A stretch of DNA of 64,000 bases from Terasakiella pusilla DSM 6293 (GCF_000688235.1 NZ_JHYO01000015.1:1-64000); one strand, 5' to 3'; positions 36,741-45,521 are shown, counted from the first letter of the stretch. Made by a program: numbers and translations. The notes: a model not told the origin generated them from the sequence alone.

Positions 36741-36765
36741 AAAAAAAGGGCCCGTGCAAGGCCCT
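36741..36765 (-). terminator. Terminator of the UbiK gene
   Basis: AGGGCC (36747-36752) pairs with GGCCCT (36760-36765). On the minus strand the stem is followed by seven T, ending the ubiK message before the YbjN gene. Confidence 0.75.
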
Positions 36766-36769
36766 CGTG

Positions 36770-36833
36770 GATTCGAAAAAAAGATTCTTGTGGATAAAAA
36801 TGTGGAAGACTCGCGTATGAATTTTAGCGACTC
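36770..36833. promoter_or_regulatory. Cluster of DnaA-box-like and GANTC sites
   Basis: A perfect DnaA consensus on the minus strand (TTATCCACA, 36797-36789) and a one-mismatch copy (36809-36801) are direct repeats. Four GANTC sites, the target of the cell-cycle methylase CcrM, lie at 36770, 36783, 36808 and 36829, where about one per 256 bases is expected by chance. The region is noncoding, between the ubiK stop and its terminator. Confidence 0.4.
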
Positions 36834-36863
36834 CGCAGTCCTGCTTCCCTCTACTTAACTTGT

Positions 36864-37121
36864 TTATTTCTTTGTTTTTTTCAGCTCTTCTTCCAAGGCT
36901 TCAAGGCGTGCGTTCAGGGCGTCTTGTTCAGCACGTGCTTTCGCAGCCATCGCTTTTACGGCTTCAAACTCGTCGCGCGGGACAACGTCCATATCTGCCA
37001 TAACCCGTTCAATTTGTTGACGAATCATTGCGTCAATTTCTTCGCGCACACCGGAAAAAGTGCTCACGGCACCACTGGCAACTTTGGCCATATCGTCAAA
37101 AAGGCGGTTTTTGCTTTGCAT
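36864..37121 (-). CDS. ubiK: UbiK-type BMFP accessory protein
   Basis: 85 residues from the ATG at 37121 (MQSKNRLFDDMAKVASGA), with AAGGAT eight bases upstream; earlier in-frame codons look noncoding. Membrane fusogenic BMFP family: an amphipathic N-terminal helix and a C-terminal coiled coil (NARLEALEEELKKTKK) linked by VPRDEFEAVKAMA. UbiK in E. coli aids aerobic ubiquinone synthesis as a trimer with UbiJ. The same role here is inferred. Divergent from hldD. Confidence 0.85.
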   Translation of the reverse strand: MQSKNRLFDDMAKVASGAVSTFSGVREEIDAMIRQQIERVMADMDVVPRDEFEAVKAMAAKARAEQDALNARLEALEEELKKTKK

Positions 37122-37255
37122 GGATATGATCCTTTTATCTACAGCGAATCGGTGCGGCATTATGGCATGGGAAATTTGATGTGCAAGTCTTGCTTGATGA
37201 ATGCGCCCGATCAGACATATAACAAGCAGGTCCATGCATAAAACAAGGTGTGAAT

Positions 37256-38245
37256 ATGTTTCTCGTCACAGGCGGAGCCGGTTTCATCGGGTCCAACATT
37301 GTTGCTTCCCTCGAAGAACGTTATCCCGAAGAAAAAATTGTCGTCTGCGACCGTCTCCGTGACGGGGTAAAATGGCAAAACATCGCTAAGCGTGATCTCT
37401 ATGACATCATCCACCCGGATGCCTGCTTCGAGTTTCTGGATCAATATGCCGACGATATTAAAGCGATCTTTCACATGGGGGCCATTTCCGCCACCACGGA
37501 AACAGACGCCGACAAAATTCTGGAAAACAATTTTCACCTGACCACGGCCCTGTGGGACTGGTGCACCGAAAATGACGTGCCCTTTATCTATGCGTCCTCC
37601 GCCGCAACTTACGGCGATGGGGAACATGGCTTTAGCGATTTTCAGGACCGCAAGAGCCTGTCTGCCCTGCGTCCGCTGAATGCCTATGGCTGGAGCAAAC
37701 ATCTGTTTGACCGCACGGTTGCCCGATCACTGGAAGAAAAATCCACCACCCCGCCACAATGGGCGGGCCTGAAATTCTTCAACGTTTATGGCCCGAACGA
37801 ATATCATAAAGGCGGGCAAAAAAGCGTGGTGGCCCATGTCTTCCCGCAGGCCCAAGCCAGAGGCCCCTGCAAACTGTTTCAATCCCACCACCCGGATTAT
37901 GACCACGGCGGCCAGTTACGCGACTTCGTCTGGGTCGGTGATGTGGTAAATGTCATGCTGTGGATTTATGAACACCCGAAAGTCTCCGGCCTGTTTAACA
38001 TCGGCACCGGACAAGCGCGCTCTTTCAAAGACCTTGCAACGGCGGTCTACACGGCCTTGGGTCAAGACGCCCAGATCGAATATGTCCCGACACCGGAAAA
38101 CATCCGCGACAAATACCAGTATTTCACCGAAGCCAACATGGAAAAGTTGCGCAACGCCGGATACGATCAGCCCTTCACCAGTCTGGAAGAAGGCGTGCGC
38201 CAATATGTGCAGGACTATCTGACGAAAGACGACCCTTTTAAGTAA
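37256..38245 (+). CDS. hldD: ADP-L-glycero-D-manno-heptose 6-epimerase
   Basis: 329 residues from the ATG at 37256, which has AAGG at a good distance (a GTG two codons earlier is too close). The Rossmann start MFLVTGGAGFIGSNIVASLE, the HMGAISATTETD segment, IYASSAATYGDG and the Y-x3-K catalytic pair in AYGWSKHLFDR mark HldD (RfaD). It epimerises the heptose precursor used in the LPS inner core, complementing the Kdo and lipid A genes at 18-23 kb. About 35 bases before lgt, so the two could share a message. Confidence 0.93.
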   Translation: MFLVTGGAGFIGSNIVASLEERYPEEKIVVCDRLRDGVKWQNIAKRDLYDIIHPDACFEFLDQYADDIKAIFHMGAISATTETDADKILENNFHLTTALWDWCTENDVPFIYASSAATYGDGEHGFSDFQDRKSLSALRPLNAYGWSKHLFDRTVARSLEEKSTTPPQWAGLKFFNVYGPNEYHKGGQKSVVAHVFPQAQARGPCKLFQSHHPDYDHGGQLRDFVWVGDVVNVMLWIYEHPKVSGLFNIGTGQARSFKDLATAVYTALGQDAQIEYVPTPENIRDKYQYFTEANMEKLRNAGYDQPFTSLEEGVRQYVQDYLTKDDPFK

Positions 38246-38279
38246 CGCTGGCCCTTTAACATAAGACAGGACGGATACC

Positions 38280-39089
38280 ATGGCTTTTGCCATCCCCTTT
38301 CCCATGATCGACCCGATTGCTTTCGAACTCGGCCCCCTTGTCATTCGTTGGTACGCCCTTGCCTATATCGCCGGACTTGTCGGGGGCTGGCAATATATTA
38401 AGTGGGTGGCGCGCAGCTTCCCCGGCAACATCAAAGACGAAGATGTGGACGACTTCCTGTTCTGGGCGACCATTGGCGTGGTCATCGGCGGGCGTTTGGG
38501 CTACGTGCTGTTTTATAACTTCGACTATTTTATGTCGAACCCAACCGCCATCGTGCAGGTCTGGAAAGGCGGCATGTCCTTCCATGGCGGGTTCTTGGGC
38601 GTGGTCGTCAGCGCCATCCTCTTCTGTAAAAAACGCAAACTGCCGATGATGACCTTTGGTGACCTGTTGGCCTGTGGCGCGCCCATCGGCCTGTTTTTCG
38701 GTCGCATCGCCAACTTTGCCAACGCCGAACTTTATGGTCGGGTCACGGACGTCTCATGGGGCGTGGTTTTCCCCAACGGCGGACCAGAACCGCGCCACCC
38801 CAGCCAGCTTTATGAAGCGGTGATGGAAGGGCTGATCCTGTTTATCCTGCTGTTTATCCTGTCACGCTCCGAACGGATGAGAAATGCGTCAGGGCTATTT
38901 ATCGGCTTGTTTATCGCAGGCTACGGCATTGCCCGTTCCATCGTGGAACTGTTTAGGCAACCGGATGCCCATATCGGTTTCCTCAGTGGTGGGTCCACCA
39001 TGGGGCAATGGTTGTCGGTCCCGATGATCCTGATCGGCCTGTTTTTGGCCCTGCGCGCCCTTAAATCCACCAAGCAAGAGGCCGCATGA
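38280..39089 (+). CDS. lgt: Prolipoprotein diacylglyceryl transferase
   Basis: 269 residues, seven membrane segments. Signature segments are IRWYALAYIAGLVGGW, GGRLGYVLFYN, GGMSFHGGFLGVV and FGRIANFANAELYGRVTD, followed by RHPSQLYEAVMEG. Lgt adds diacylglycerol to the lipobox Cys of pre-lipoproteins in the inner membrane and is the first enzyme needed by the several lipoproteins in this window. Its stop overlaps the next gene by 4 bases. Confidence 0.96.
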   Translation: MAFAIPFPMIDPIAFELGPLVIRWYALAYIAGLVGGWQYIKWVARSFPGNIKDEDVDDFLFWATIGVVIGGRLGYVLFYNFDYFMSNPTAIVQVWKGGMSFHGGFLGVVVSAILFCKKRKLPMMTFGDLLACGAPIGLFFGRIANFANAELYGRVTDVSWGVVFPNGGPEPRHPSQLYEAVMEGLILFILLFILSRSERMRNASGLFIGLFIAGYGIARSIVELFRQPDAHIGFLSGGSTMGQWLSVPMILIGLFLALRALKSTKQEAA

Positions 39090-40180
39090 GTGATCTTCTC
39101 AGCCAGATGCGCCGTGAGATAGAGGCAACCGGTCCCTTATCGGTTGCCGACTTCATGGCGCAATGTCTGTGTCATCCCAAATTCGGCTATTATATGACCC
39201 GTGATCCCTTTGGCAGCCAAGGGGACTTCACCACCGCGCCAGAAATTAGCCAGTGCTTTGGCGAACTGCTGGGTCTGTGGGCCGCGATCAGTTGGCAACA
39301 GATGGGCAGCCCCTCCGCCTTTCATCTGGTGGAACTCGGCCCCGGTCGCGGCACCTTGATGAAGGATGCCTTGCGCGCCAGCAAAGCCGTGCCCGGCTTT
39401 CAGGACGCCATGACGCTGCATCTTGTCGAGATCAGCCCCACTTTGCGCCAAAAGCAAAAAGACAGCCTGAAAGACTATACGGTCCACTGGCACGATAGCC
39501 TTTTAAACCTGCCGGACGGTCCGGCGATTATCCTTGCCAACGAATTTTTTGATGCCCTACCCATTCGCCAGTTTGAGAAGTCAGACAAAGGCTGGGCGGA
39601 ACGTTTTATCGACATTGATCCCGACGGCGAAGGCTTGCGCTTTGTCCTGAAAACCGACGAAGCCGCCCAAGCCCTGATGCCCCCTGCGCTTAAAGGCAAA
39701 GACAATGTCGGCGCCCGCTTTGAAATTTCCAGCGTCAGCCAAAACATTGCCATGGGTCTGGCAGAACGCTTGAAAGACCAGGGCGGTTGTGTCCTTGCCA
39801 TCGATTATGGATCCGCCCACGCCAACTTTGGCGATACCCTGCAGGCCTTAAAAGGCCATCAGTTTAGCGATGTCTTAGAAACACCGGGCGAAGCTGACCT
39901 CACCGCCCATGTCGATTTCGAAACCCTGTCCAACAGCTTTAGGGCAGGCGGCGCAAACGTCTGGGGACCGATCCCCCAAGGGATCTTCCTGGAACGATTA
40001 GGCATCACGGCGCGCATGCAAGCCTTGCTTAACACCGCACGGCCCGATCAACGCGACAGCCTGATTGCGGCGCATAAACGATTATGTGCGCCAGACGAAA
40101 TGGGGCAGTTGTTTAAAGTCCTCTGCGCCACCCACCCCGACCATCCGACACCCGCCGCCTTTGAAGAGAGTGCCTCATGA
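39086..40180 (+). CDS. MidA/NDUFAF7-type SAM-dependent methyltransferase
   Basis: 364 residues. The N terminus has SVADFMAQCLCHPKFGYYMT and DPFGSQGDFTTAPEISQCFG, then the SAM motif VELGPGRGTLMKDALRA and NEFFDALPIRQF. This is the DUF185 family, whose mitochondrial member NDUFAF7/MidA dimethylates an arginine of complex I subunit NDUFS2. A bacterial counterpart role in NADH dehydrogenase assembly is inferred. It overlaps lgt and pgeF by 4 bases each, a gene order common in alphaproteobacteria. Confidence 0.9.
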   Translation: MSDLLSQMRREIEATGPLSVADFMAQCLCHPKFGYYMTRDPFGSQGDFTTAPEISQCFGELLGLWAAISWQQMGSPSAFHLVELGPGRGTLMKDALRASKAVPGFQDAMTLHLVEISPTLRQKQKDSLKDYTVHWHDSLLNLPDGPAIILANEFFDALPIRQFEKSDKGWAERFIDIDPDGEGLRFVLKTDEAAQALMPPALKGKDNVGARFEISSVSQNIAMGLAERLKDQGGCVLAIDYGSAHANFGDTLQALKGHQFSDVLETPGEADLTAHVDFETLSNSFRAGGANVWGPIPQGIFLERLGITARMQALLNTARPDQRDSLIAAHKRLCAPDEMGQLFKVLCATHPDHPTPAAFEESAS

Positions 40181-40956
40181 GTGATATCGACGAAACCCTG
40201 CCCGCCCTCACCGCCCCCAGCCTGAAAACGTCCCACGGCTTTTTCACCCGCAACGGCGGCATCAGCAAAGGTATCTACGATTCCCTCAACTGTGCGTGGG
40301 GGTCCAAAGATGACCTAAAAGACGTGCTCACCAACCGTGCGCTTGTCGTCCAGGCTTTGGGGCCGGACGTATCGGACCTGTTAAGCGCGTCCCAAGTCCA
40401 TTCCAACCGCGTGCAGATTGTCGATAAAATCTGGAGCCGCGAACGCGCGCCCGAAGTTGACGCCCTTGTCACCAAGATGGACCACGTAGCCCTTGGCATC
40501 CTCACCGCAGACTGCGCACCCGTTTTATTTTGCGACCCCGTCAACCGGGTGATCGGGGCAGCCCATGCCGGATGGAAAGGCGCTTTGGGCGGTGTGTTGG
40601 AAAATACCGTCAAGGCCATGGTTGACCTAGGTGCCGACGCAAGCAAGATTGCCGCCGCCATCGGGCCTTGTATCCATCAAGCATCCTATGAAGTGGATGC
40701 GGGCTTTCGTCAGACCTTCCTAAATTTTGACCCCGCCTTTGCGACCTATTTCACAGACGGCGCGCAGGAAGGCAAGTATCAGTTTGATCTACCTGCTTTT
40801 GTCAAAGCTCGGCTGGATGGGCTGGGACTGGGCAGTGTTGACGCTTCCCCCGTGGATACTTATCAAGATGAAGACCGTTTTTTCAGCTACCGCCGCACCA
40901 CGCACAAAAACGAACCTGATTACGGCCGTCAAATCTCGGCTATTGTATTGGATTAA
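40177..40956 (+). CDS. pgeF: PgeF/YfiH family purine nucleoside phosphorylase-like protein
   Basis: 259 residues. The family motifs are SASQVHSNRV for the first His, LTADCAPVLFCDP, AAHAGWKGALGGVLENT for the second, and IGPCIHQASYEVDAGF. The Cys and His residues bind zinc. Relatives were called laccases or polyphenol oxidases; YfiH (PgeF) is reported to edit peptidoglycan precursors or cleave purine nucleosides. Coupled to the upstream methyltransferase by a 4-base overlap. Confidence 0.9.
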   Translation: MSDIDETLPALTAPSLKTSHGFFTRNGGISKGIYDSLNCAWGSKDDLKDVLTNRALVVQALGPDVSDLLSASQVHSNRVQIVDKIWSRERAPEVDALVTKMDHVALGILTADCAPVLFCDPVNRVIGAAHAGWKGALGGVLENTVKAMVDLGADASKIAAAIGPCIHQASYEVDAGFRQTFLNFDPAFATYFTDGAQEGKYQFDLPAFVKARLDGLGLGSVDASPVDTYQDEDRFFSYRRTTHKNEPDYGRQISAIVLD

Positions 40957-40958
40957 TT

Positions 40959-41030
40959 ATGCCCTATATCGTCATGCTTCTAATCCTCAGTATGCTCGCT
41001 CTTATGTTTTCCTGCGCAGTGATGGTTTAA
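40959..41030 (+). CDS. Possible 23-residue hydrophobic small protein
   Basis: ATG at 40959, two bases after the pgeF stop, to TAA at 41028-41030. The translation MPYIVMLLILSMLALMFSCA plus VMV is a single membrane segment. Its stop is five bases before the ATG of the next gene, which lacks its own ribosome site, so this frame may serve to couple translation. No similarity can be claimed; chance is possible given its length. Confidence 0.3.
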   Translation: MPYIVMLLILSMLALMFSCAVMV

Positions 41031-41035
41031 ACGCA

Positions 41036-41989
41036 ATGCGGACAGTCGTTGGTCTTTTTCTCCTCGTCACCCTTCTTGCGGCCTGCACACAAGCTCCTCA
41101 GCCCTTTCGACATGAGCGCACCGGCTTTGACACAAGCAGTCTGCGCCTGCGTGATGGTGGCACCGTTCAGGTACTGCCCGTCGAAGGCACCTCCATCGCC
41201 ATGAAGGAGATGCTGGCGCGCGCACTGGCTGAAAGTCTGGCTGCACGTAATATCCCCGCTACGGAAAAACCGCTCAACAATCCGGCCTACAAAGTCCGCG
41301 GACAAGTCGTGTTAAGTGACGCAAAAGATCGCTCGCGTAATCTAGGCAGTATCTATTGGACCTTTATGGACCGGACCAACACGGTGATCCACGAAACATC
41401 GCAAGCCATTCGCGGGGACACATATCAATGGGAATATGGCGATCAGGCCTTGATCACCGCCCTTGTCGATACAGCCGCAGACACTTTTGCAGGCTACCTG
41501 CAAGACGCGACCGAAAGAAAAGCCATCGCACAAGATAAGGCCGAAAACACTGTCACCTTTAGCATGGGCCCCATCAAAGGCGCCCAAGGCGATGGGAAAG
41601 CGGCGCTGACCAAAGCCATGTCCCTGACCTTACGCCAGTTTGGTGCCCGCGTTCGTCCAAGTTCGGACAGCAACACGTATAAACTGAGCGCCGATCTCGA
41701 AATTTTAAAACCCTTTGAAGGCAAGCAGCGCATCCAGATTGCCTGGATCGTCAACGCCCCTGACGGGGAAGAACTGGGCCGTATCCAACAACATAACCAA
41801 CTGGATGTCGGGGTGCTGCAAGGGAAGTGGGGACGTCTGGCCTATGACATTTCCCGCGCCGCCATGCCCGGCATCGGGCAAGTGGTCGAACGTCACCGCC
41901 AAGAACGAGATTTTGAAGCGAGTCGCACCCAACAAGGCACAACAGCCGCCCCGGGACGACGCGAGAAACTGGTGATCCCGCCATTTTAA
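41036..41989 (+). CDS. Putative envelope lipoprotein, 317 residues
   Basis: From ATG 41036 the protein begins MRTVVGLFLLVTLLAACTQ, a lipoprotein signal with lipobox LAAC. An earlier open stretch in this frame lies inside pgeF and is not used. The rest is soluble, with residues 35-130 and 170-280 showing similar spacing of VEG....ALTKAMSLTLRQF-type segments, perhaps two related domains. Not recognised beyond that. Same strand as pgeF, likely in the same transcript. Confidence 0.7.
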   Translation: MRTVVGLFLLVTLLAACTQAPQPFRHERTGFDTSSLRLRDGGTVQVLPVEGTSIAMKEMLARALAESLAARNIPATEKPLNNPAYKVRGQVVLSDAKDRSRNLGSIYWTFMDRTNTVIHETSQAIRGDTYQWEYGDQALITALVDTAADTFAGYLQDATERKAIAQDKAENTVTFSMGPIKGAQGDGKAALTKAMSLTLRQFGARVRPSSDSNTYKLSADLEILKPFEGKQRIQIAWIVNAPDGEELGRIQQHNQLDVGVLQGKWGRLAYDISRAAMPGIGQVVERHRQERDFEASRTQQGTTAAPGRREKLVIPPF

Positions 41990-42131
41990 AAAAGGGGTGA
42001 AACCCGCACCTACACTTCGTTTCGTCACAATCTTGCCATAAACAACGAATTAAGACGTTTACAGCGCAGGACCGCGTTGATATGTTGCCGCGAATTTTCT
42101 GGGCACATCAACTTTAAGGCTACATTTTCAC

Positions 42132-43064
42132 ATGAAAATCCTTACTGGTAACGCAAACCGTCCCTTAGCCGAAGCCATCGGTAAAGAGCTAGGCATCCCC
42201 CTTACAGAAGCGAGCGTAAAGCGCTTTTCCGATCAGGAAGTTTTCGTCGAGATTCTCGAAAACGTCCGTGGTGAAGATGTGTTCATCGTTCAGCCGACGT
42301 CCTATCCGGCAAACGATAATATGATGGAACTGTTGGTGACCATCGATGCGGCAAAACGTGGTTCTGCCCGTCGTATCACCGCTGTTGTGCCGTATTTCGG
42401 CTATGCCCGTCAGGACCGTAAATCGGCACCCCGTTCGCCAATTTCTGCGAAACTGGTGGCAAACCTGATCACAACAGCCGGTGCAGACCGCGTCCTGACT
42501 ATGGACCTGCACGCGGGTCAGATTCAGGGCTTCTTCGACATTCCGGTAGATAACCTGCATGCGGCACCTGTTTTTGCCCGTGATATCGCAGCCCATTACG
42601 ACACGGACAATCTGTTGATCGTCTCGCCTGACGTTGGTGGTGTTGTGCGCGCACGTGCGATTGCCAAACGTCTGGACGTTGGCCTTGCCATCATCGACAA
42701 ACGCCGCGAACGCGCGGGTGTCTCCGAAGTGATGAACGTCATCGGGGAAGTTGAAGGTAAAAACTGTATCCTGATCGACGATATCGTAGATTCCGGCGGG
42801 ACTTTGTGTAACGCGGCTCAAGCGCTGTTGGAAAACGGTGCTAAAAGTGCCTCTGCCTACATCACCCACGGTGTCTTGTCCGGCGGTGCGGTTTCCCGTA
42901 TCACCTCTTCTGCCCTGAAAGAACTGGCGGTCACCGACTCCATCTTGGGCACAGAACAAGTGCTGGATGCCAGCAACATTCGTCCGATTAGCATTGCCCC
43001 GATCCTATCGGAAGCCATGAAGCGCATTCACGACGAACAATCGGTTTCCTGCCTGTTTGATTAA
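42132..43064 (+). CDS. prs: Ribose-phosphate pyrophosphokinase
   Basis: 310 residues, full length. Visible are [18 protein letters not shown], the ATP-binding loop [38 protein letters not shown] and the PRPP site [16 protein letters not shown]. Prs makes PRPP for purine, pyrimidine, His, Trp and NAD synthesis. The leader of about 140 bases before the ATG has no obvious ribosome site and no structure that I can name. A terminator follows. Confidence 0.96.
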   Translation: MKILTGNANRPLAEAIGKELGIPLTEASVKRFSDQEVFVEILENVRGEDVFIVQPTSYPANDNMMELLVTIDAAKRGSARRITAVVPYFGYARQDRKSAPRSPISAKLVANLITTAGADRVLTMDLHAGQIQGFFDIPVDNLHAAPVFARDIAAHYDTDNLLIVSPDVGGVVRARAIAKRLDVGLAIIDKRRERAGVSEVMNVIGEVEGKNCILIDDIVDSGGTLCNAAQALLENGAKSASAYITHGVLSGGAVSRITSSALKELAVTDSILGTEQVLDASNIRPISIAPILSEAMKRIHDEQSVSCLFD

Positions 43065-43086
43065 TCCTGACAGACGAAATCATTTT

Positions 43087-43113
43087 AAAAGGGTCCTTTC
43101 GGGGGCCCTTTTT
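43087..43113 (+). terminator. Terminator of prs
   Basis: AAAAGGGTCC (43087-43096) and GGGCCCTTTTT (43103-43113) form a stem with a short TTTCGG loop region and end in five T. Confidence 0.8.
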
Positions 43114-43124
43114 CGTTTCGCGCG

Positions 43125-43153
43125 TTGACTCACCCGCACAAATCCTGTAATAC
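43125..43153 (+). promoter_or_regulatory. Promoter of rplY-pth
   Basis: TTGACT (43125-43130) and TAATAC (43148-43153) are exactly 17 bases apart, a strong sigma-70 promoter just after the prs terminator. Transcription should start near 43160, directly before the leader hairpin. Confidence 0.7.
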
Positions 43154-43164
43154 GCGCGCTTACG

Positions 43165-43198
43165 TTACGGGGCACCCCTGGAGGCACCGTAATTTTTT
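43165..43198 (+). promoter_or_regulatory. 5'-end hairpin with U tract in the rplY leader
   Basis: TTACGG (43165-43170) pairs with CCGTAA (43087+100, that is 43187-43192), continuing after a G-A mismatch with two more pairs. The stem is followed at once by six T (43193-43198). It lies at the very start of the predicted transcript, 29 bases before rplY, so it could be a leader terminator/attenuator or a 5' stabiliser. No partner helix was found by eye. Confidence 0.5.
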
Positions 43199-43226
43199 AT
43201 GAGTTTAGATTTTTAAGGAAACAGCT

Positions 43227-43847
43227 ATGAGCTACGTTCTAACTGCACAAAAGCGTGAGACAGCCGGCAAGGGGGCAGCCCGCGCGATCCGTCGTGAAGG
43301 TCAAGTCCCGGCCGTTATCTATGGCGATAAAAAAGACCCTGTCAGCATCTCCATCAACCCGAAAGAGCTGTGGAAACAACTGCACACTGGTCAAACTTTC
43401 TTTGCATCCACTGGCGAAATCCAGCTTGGTAAAGACAAAGAAACTGTTATCTGCCGTGACGTTCAGTTCCACCCGGTAACTGACCAGCCGTTGCACGCTG
43501 ACTTCCTGCGTCTGGGTAAAGATGCAACAGTCACTGTTGAAGTTCCTGTAACCTTCATCAACGAAGAAAAATCCGAAGGCATGAAACGCGGCGGTGTTCT
43601 GAACGTAGTTCGTCACGAGATCGAAGTTATTTGTCCGGCGACCTCAATTCCAGAATCCATCGAAGTTGATCTGGCGGGTCTGGCTGTTGGTGATAGCGTT
43701 CACATCTCTTCAATTACTCTGCCGAAAGGTGTTGAGCCGACAATTACAGATCGTGACTTCACAATCTGTACAGTGGCTTCACCAAGCTCTGGTGAGAAAG
43801 CTGCGACAGACGAAGACGAGTCTGACGAAGAAGCGACTGAAGAGTAA
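43227..43847 (+). CDS. rplY: 50S ribosomal protein L25 (CTC form)
   Basis: 206 residues. The N-terminal L25 domain binds 5S rRNA (LTAQKRETAGKGAARAIRRE, then GQVPAVIYGDKKDPVSI). The C-terminal TL5/CTC beta domain contains FHPVTDQPLHADFLRL and ends in an acidic tail (DEDESDEEATEE). AAGGAA lies seven bases before the ATG. Codon use is strongly biased as expected for a ribosomal gene. pth follows after eleven bases, the usual pairing. Confidence 0.95.
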   Translation: MSYVLTAQKRETAGKGAARAIRREGQVPAVIYGDKKDPVSISINPKELWKQLHTGQTFFASTGEIQLGKDKETVICRDVQFHPVTDQPLHADFLRLGKDATVTVEVPVTFINEEKSEGMKRGGVLNVVRHEIEVICPATSIPESIEVDLAGLAVGDSVHISSITLPKGVEPTITDRDFTICTVASPSSGEKAATDEDESDEEATEE

Positions 43848-43858
43848 GGCTTTTTCCT

Positions 43859-44542
43859 ATGATTTTGTTGGTCGGATTAGGCAACCCAGGTGGGAAATAC
43901 GCCAAAAACCGCCACAACATCGGCTTTATGGCGCTGGACACAATTGTCCGGCGCCATTCTTTTGGGCCCTGGCGGTCCAAGTTTTCGGGCCAGATGTGTG
44001 AAGGCACCATAGACGGTATCAAGGTTCTGGCTCTCATGCCGGAAACTTATATGAACGAGTCCGGTCGCAGCGTCAGCGCCGCAGCCCGGTTCTATAAGGT
44101 TGAGCCGGAAAATATCATCGTCATGCATGACGAACTGGATATCGCCTTCACCAAAATCAAAATCAAGACCGGTGGCGGACACGGCGGGCACAATGGCCTG
44201 CGCAGTATCGACGCCCATATCGGTAAAAATTACAAGCGCCTGCGCCTTGGCATCGGCCACCCCGGCGACAAAGCCAAAGTCCACAACCATGTCCTCGGTG
44301 ACTTCGCCAAGGCCGAGACAGCGGAACTGGACAAGATGCTGGACTGTGTCGCCCATCTGGTTGGACTTGTCTGTGAGGGCAAGGATACGGACTTTATGAA
44401 CCGTTACGCCATGGATATGCGCCCGCAACGCCCCAACAAGCCTAAACAGCAAACAGAGGCAGCCCCCGACGCAGTAAAGGCGTCAGGCACAATAGCAAGC
44501 GACGATGACTCGCCTTTTGCGATTCTAAAAAAGCTAAAATAA
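43859..44542 (+). CDS. pth: Peptidyl-tRNA hydrolase
   Basis: 227 residues, longer than the usual 190 because of a C-terminal Lys/Pro/Ala-rich extension. Catalytic His in NRHNIGFMALD, catalytic Asp in MHDELDIAFTKIK, and the KTGGGHGGHNGLRSI loop are present. It frees tRNA from peptidyl-tRNA dropped by ribosomes. Co-transcribed with rplY. Its end overlaps the convergent prenyltransferase gene by 9 bases. Confidence 0.96.
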   Translation: MILLVGLGNPGGKYAKNRHNIGFMALDTIVRRHSFGPWRSKFSGQMCEGTIDGIKVLALMPETYMNESGRSVSAAARFYKVEPENIIVMHDELDIAFTKIKIKTGGGHGGHNGLRSIDAHIGKNYKRLRLGIGHPGDKAKVHNHVLGDFAKAETAELDKMLDCVAHLVGLVCEGKDTDFMNRYAMDMRPQRPNKPKQQTEAAPDAVKASGTIASDDDSPFAILKKLK

Positions 44543-45445
44543 AACACCCAGCGTCAGAAGGATGCAGCCAAGGCTATGGATGGCCAAGTTTAACTTGATG
44601 ACAAAACGGGCAATATCTTTATCCAGACCCATCTGTTGCATCCCCTGAAAGACCCAATAGGCCGCGCCCCCCAATAAAATGGCAGCAAACGCCGCTTCAA
44701 TCGGGATCAGCCCCATCACCGCATACACAAACAGCGACCCACTGGCGCACAGTTGCAGGACCAGATAGACCCAGCGCGTCCCTTTCAGGCCGAGGCGCAC
44801 ACATAGCGTACGCTTGCTGGTAACCGCATCAGACAAGGCATCCGGCACCGCATTAATCAGCAGCACACATGCAATCCAGATCGACACGGTAGCGCCCAGC
44901 AACCACGCGCCGTCCGTCACCTGACCCGATTGCAGCCAGACACAGGCAACCACGGGCAAAAGACCAAAGGTCAGACCGACGCTGAGTTCCCCCAACCCGC
45001 GTGAGGCCAGCTTCAGCGGCTCGAAGGAATAGGCCCAGGCAAAGATCATTCCCGCCACCCCCAGCGCAATCACCGGCCATCCGGCAAGATAAGCCAAGGC
45101 CGCACCCGGCAGAACCGACAAGCCCAACAGGACAAGCCCATAACGTGCCATCTGGTCACGCTGCAGGCTCCCGTTTTGGATCATGCGCGACCCACCTGTA
45201 AAGGGATAGAGCCTGCCTTCATTGGCAAGATCAGCCCCGTTATCATGATCCGCCACATCATTGATGACATTGGCAGCGGCATGCAGCAGCAGCATCGCGA
45301 CAAAAGACAGGGCAAAGACAAGATAGTCCATTTGCCCTGCAGTCTTGGCCCCCAACACACTGCCCAGAATAACAGGCAGAACGGAAGCGGTTAAAAATTG
45401 CGGGCGGGTAGCTTTGATGTAGAGTCCGAGAGACATGCGTTTCAC
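44534..45445 (-). CDS. UbiA-family prenyltransferase (MenA-like)
   Basis: 303 residues with about nine membrane segments. The first aspartate-rich motif is NVINDVADHDNGAD (N-D-x3-D-x3-D type), and the second is NAVPDALSDAVTSKRTLCVRLG. The start YIKATRPQFLTASVLPVILG resembles 1,4-dihydroxy-2-naphthoate polyprenyltransferases more than 4-hydroxybenzoate ones. No other menaquinone gene is in the window, so the acceptor remains unknown. Single gene, convergent with pth. Confidence 0.8.
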   Translation of the reverse strand: MKRMSLGLYIKATRPQFLTASVLPVILGSVLGAKTAGQMDYLVFALSFVAMLLLHAAANVINDVADHDNGADLANEGRLYPFTGGSRMIQNGSLQRDQMARYGLVLLGLSVLPGAALAYLAGWPVIALGVAGMIFAWAYSFEPLKLASRGLGELSVGLTFGLLPVVACVWLQSGQVTDGAWLLGATVSIWIACVLLINAVPDALSDAVTSKRTLCVRLGLKGTRWVYLVLQLCASGSLFVYAVMGLIPIEAAFAAILLGGAAYWVFQGMQQMGLDKDIARFVIKLNLAIHSLGCILLTLGVLF

Positions 45446-45521
45446 AATGACAGGGTTAAAGATGCCCCATCATTGCAAAAAACATAGCTGAATCAAACAG
45501 ATTTATCGGAAATTCACAGAC

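Noticed and set aside
36697-36863. Replication origin (oriC)
   Set aside because: DnaA-like boxes and GANTC sites are present, but no clear A/T-rich unwinding region or typical origin genes; kept only as a possible DnaA-binding site.
40727-41035. N-terminal extension of the 41036 lipoprotein frame
   Set aside because: Lies inside pgeF in another frame; the lipoprotein signal begins at 41036.
41990-42131. Riboswitch in the prs leader
   Set aside because: The 140-base leader shows no recognisable purine-riboswitch core or terminator hairpin.
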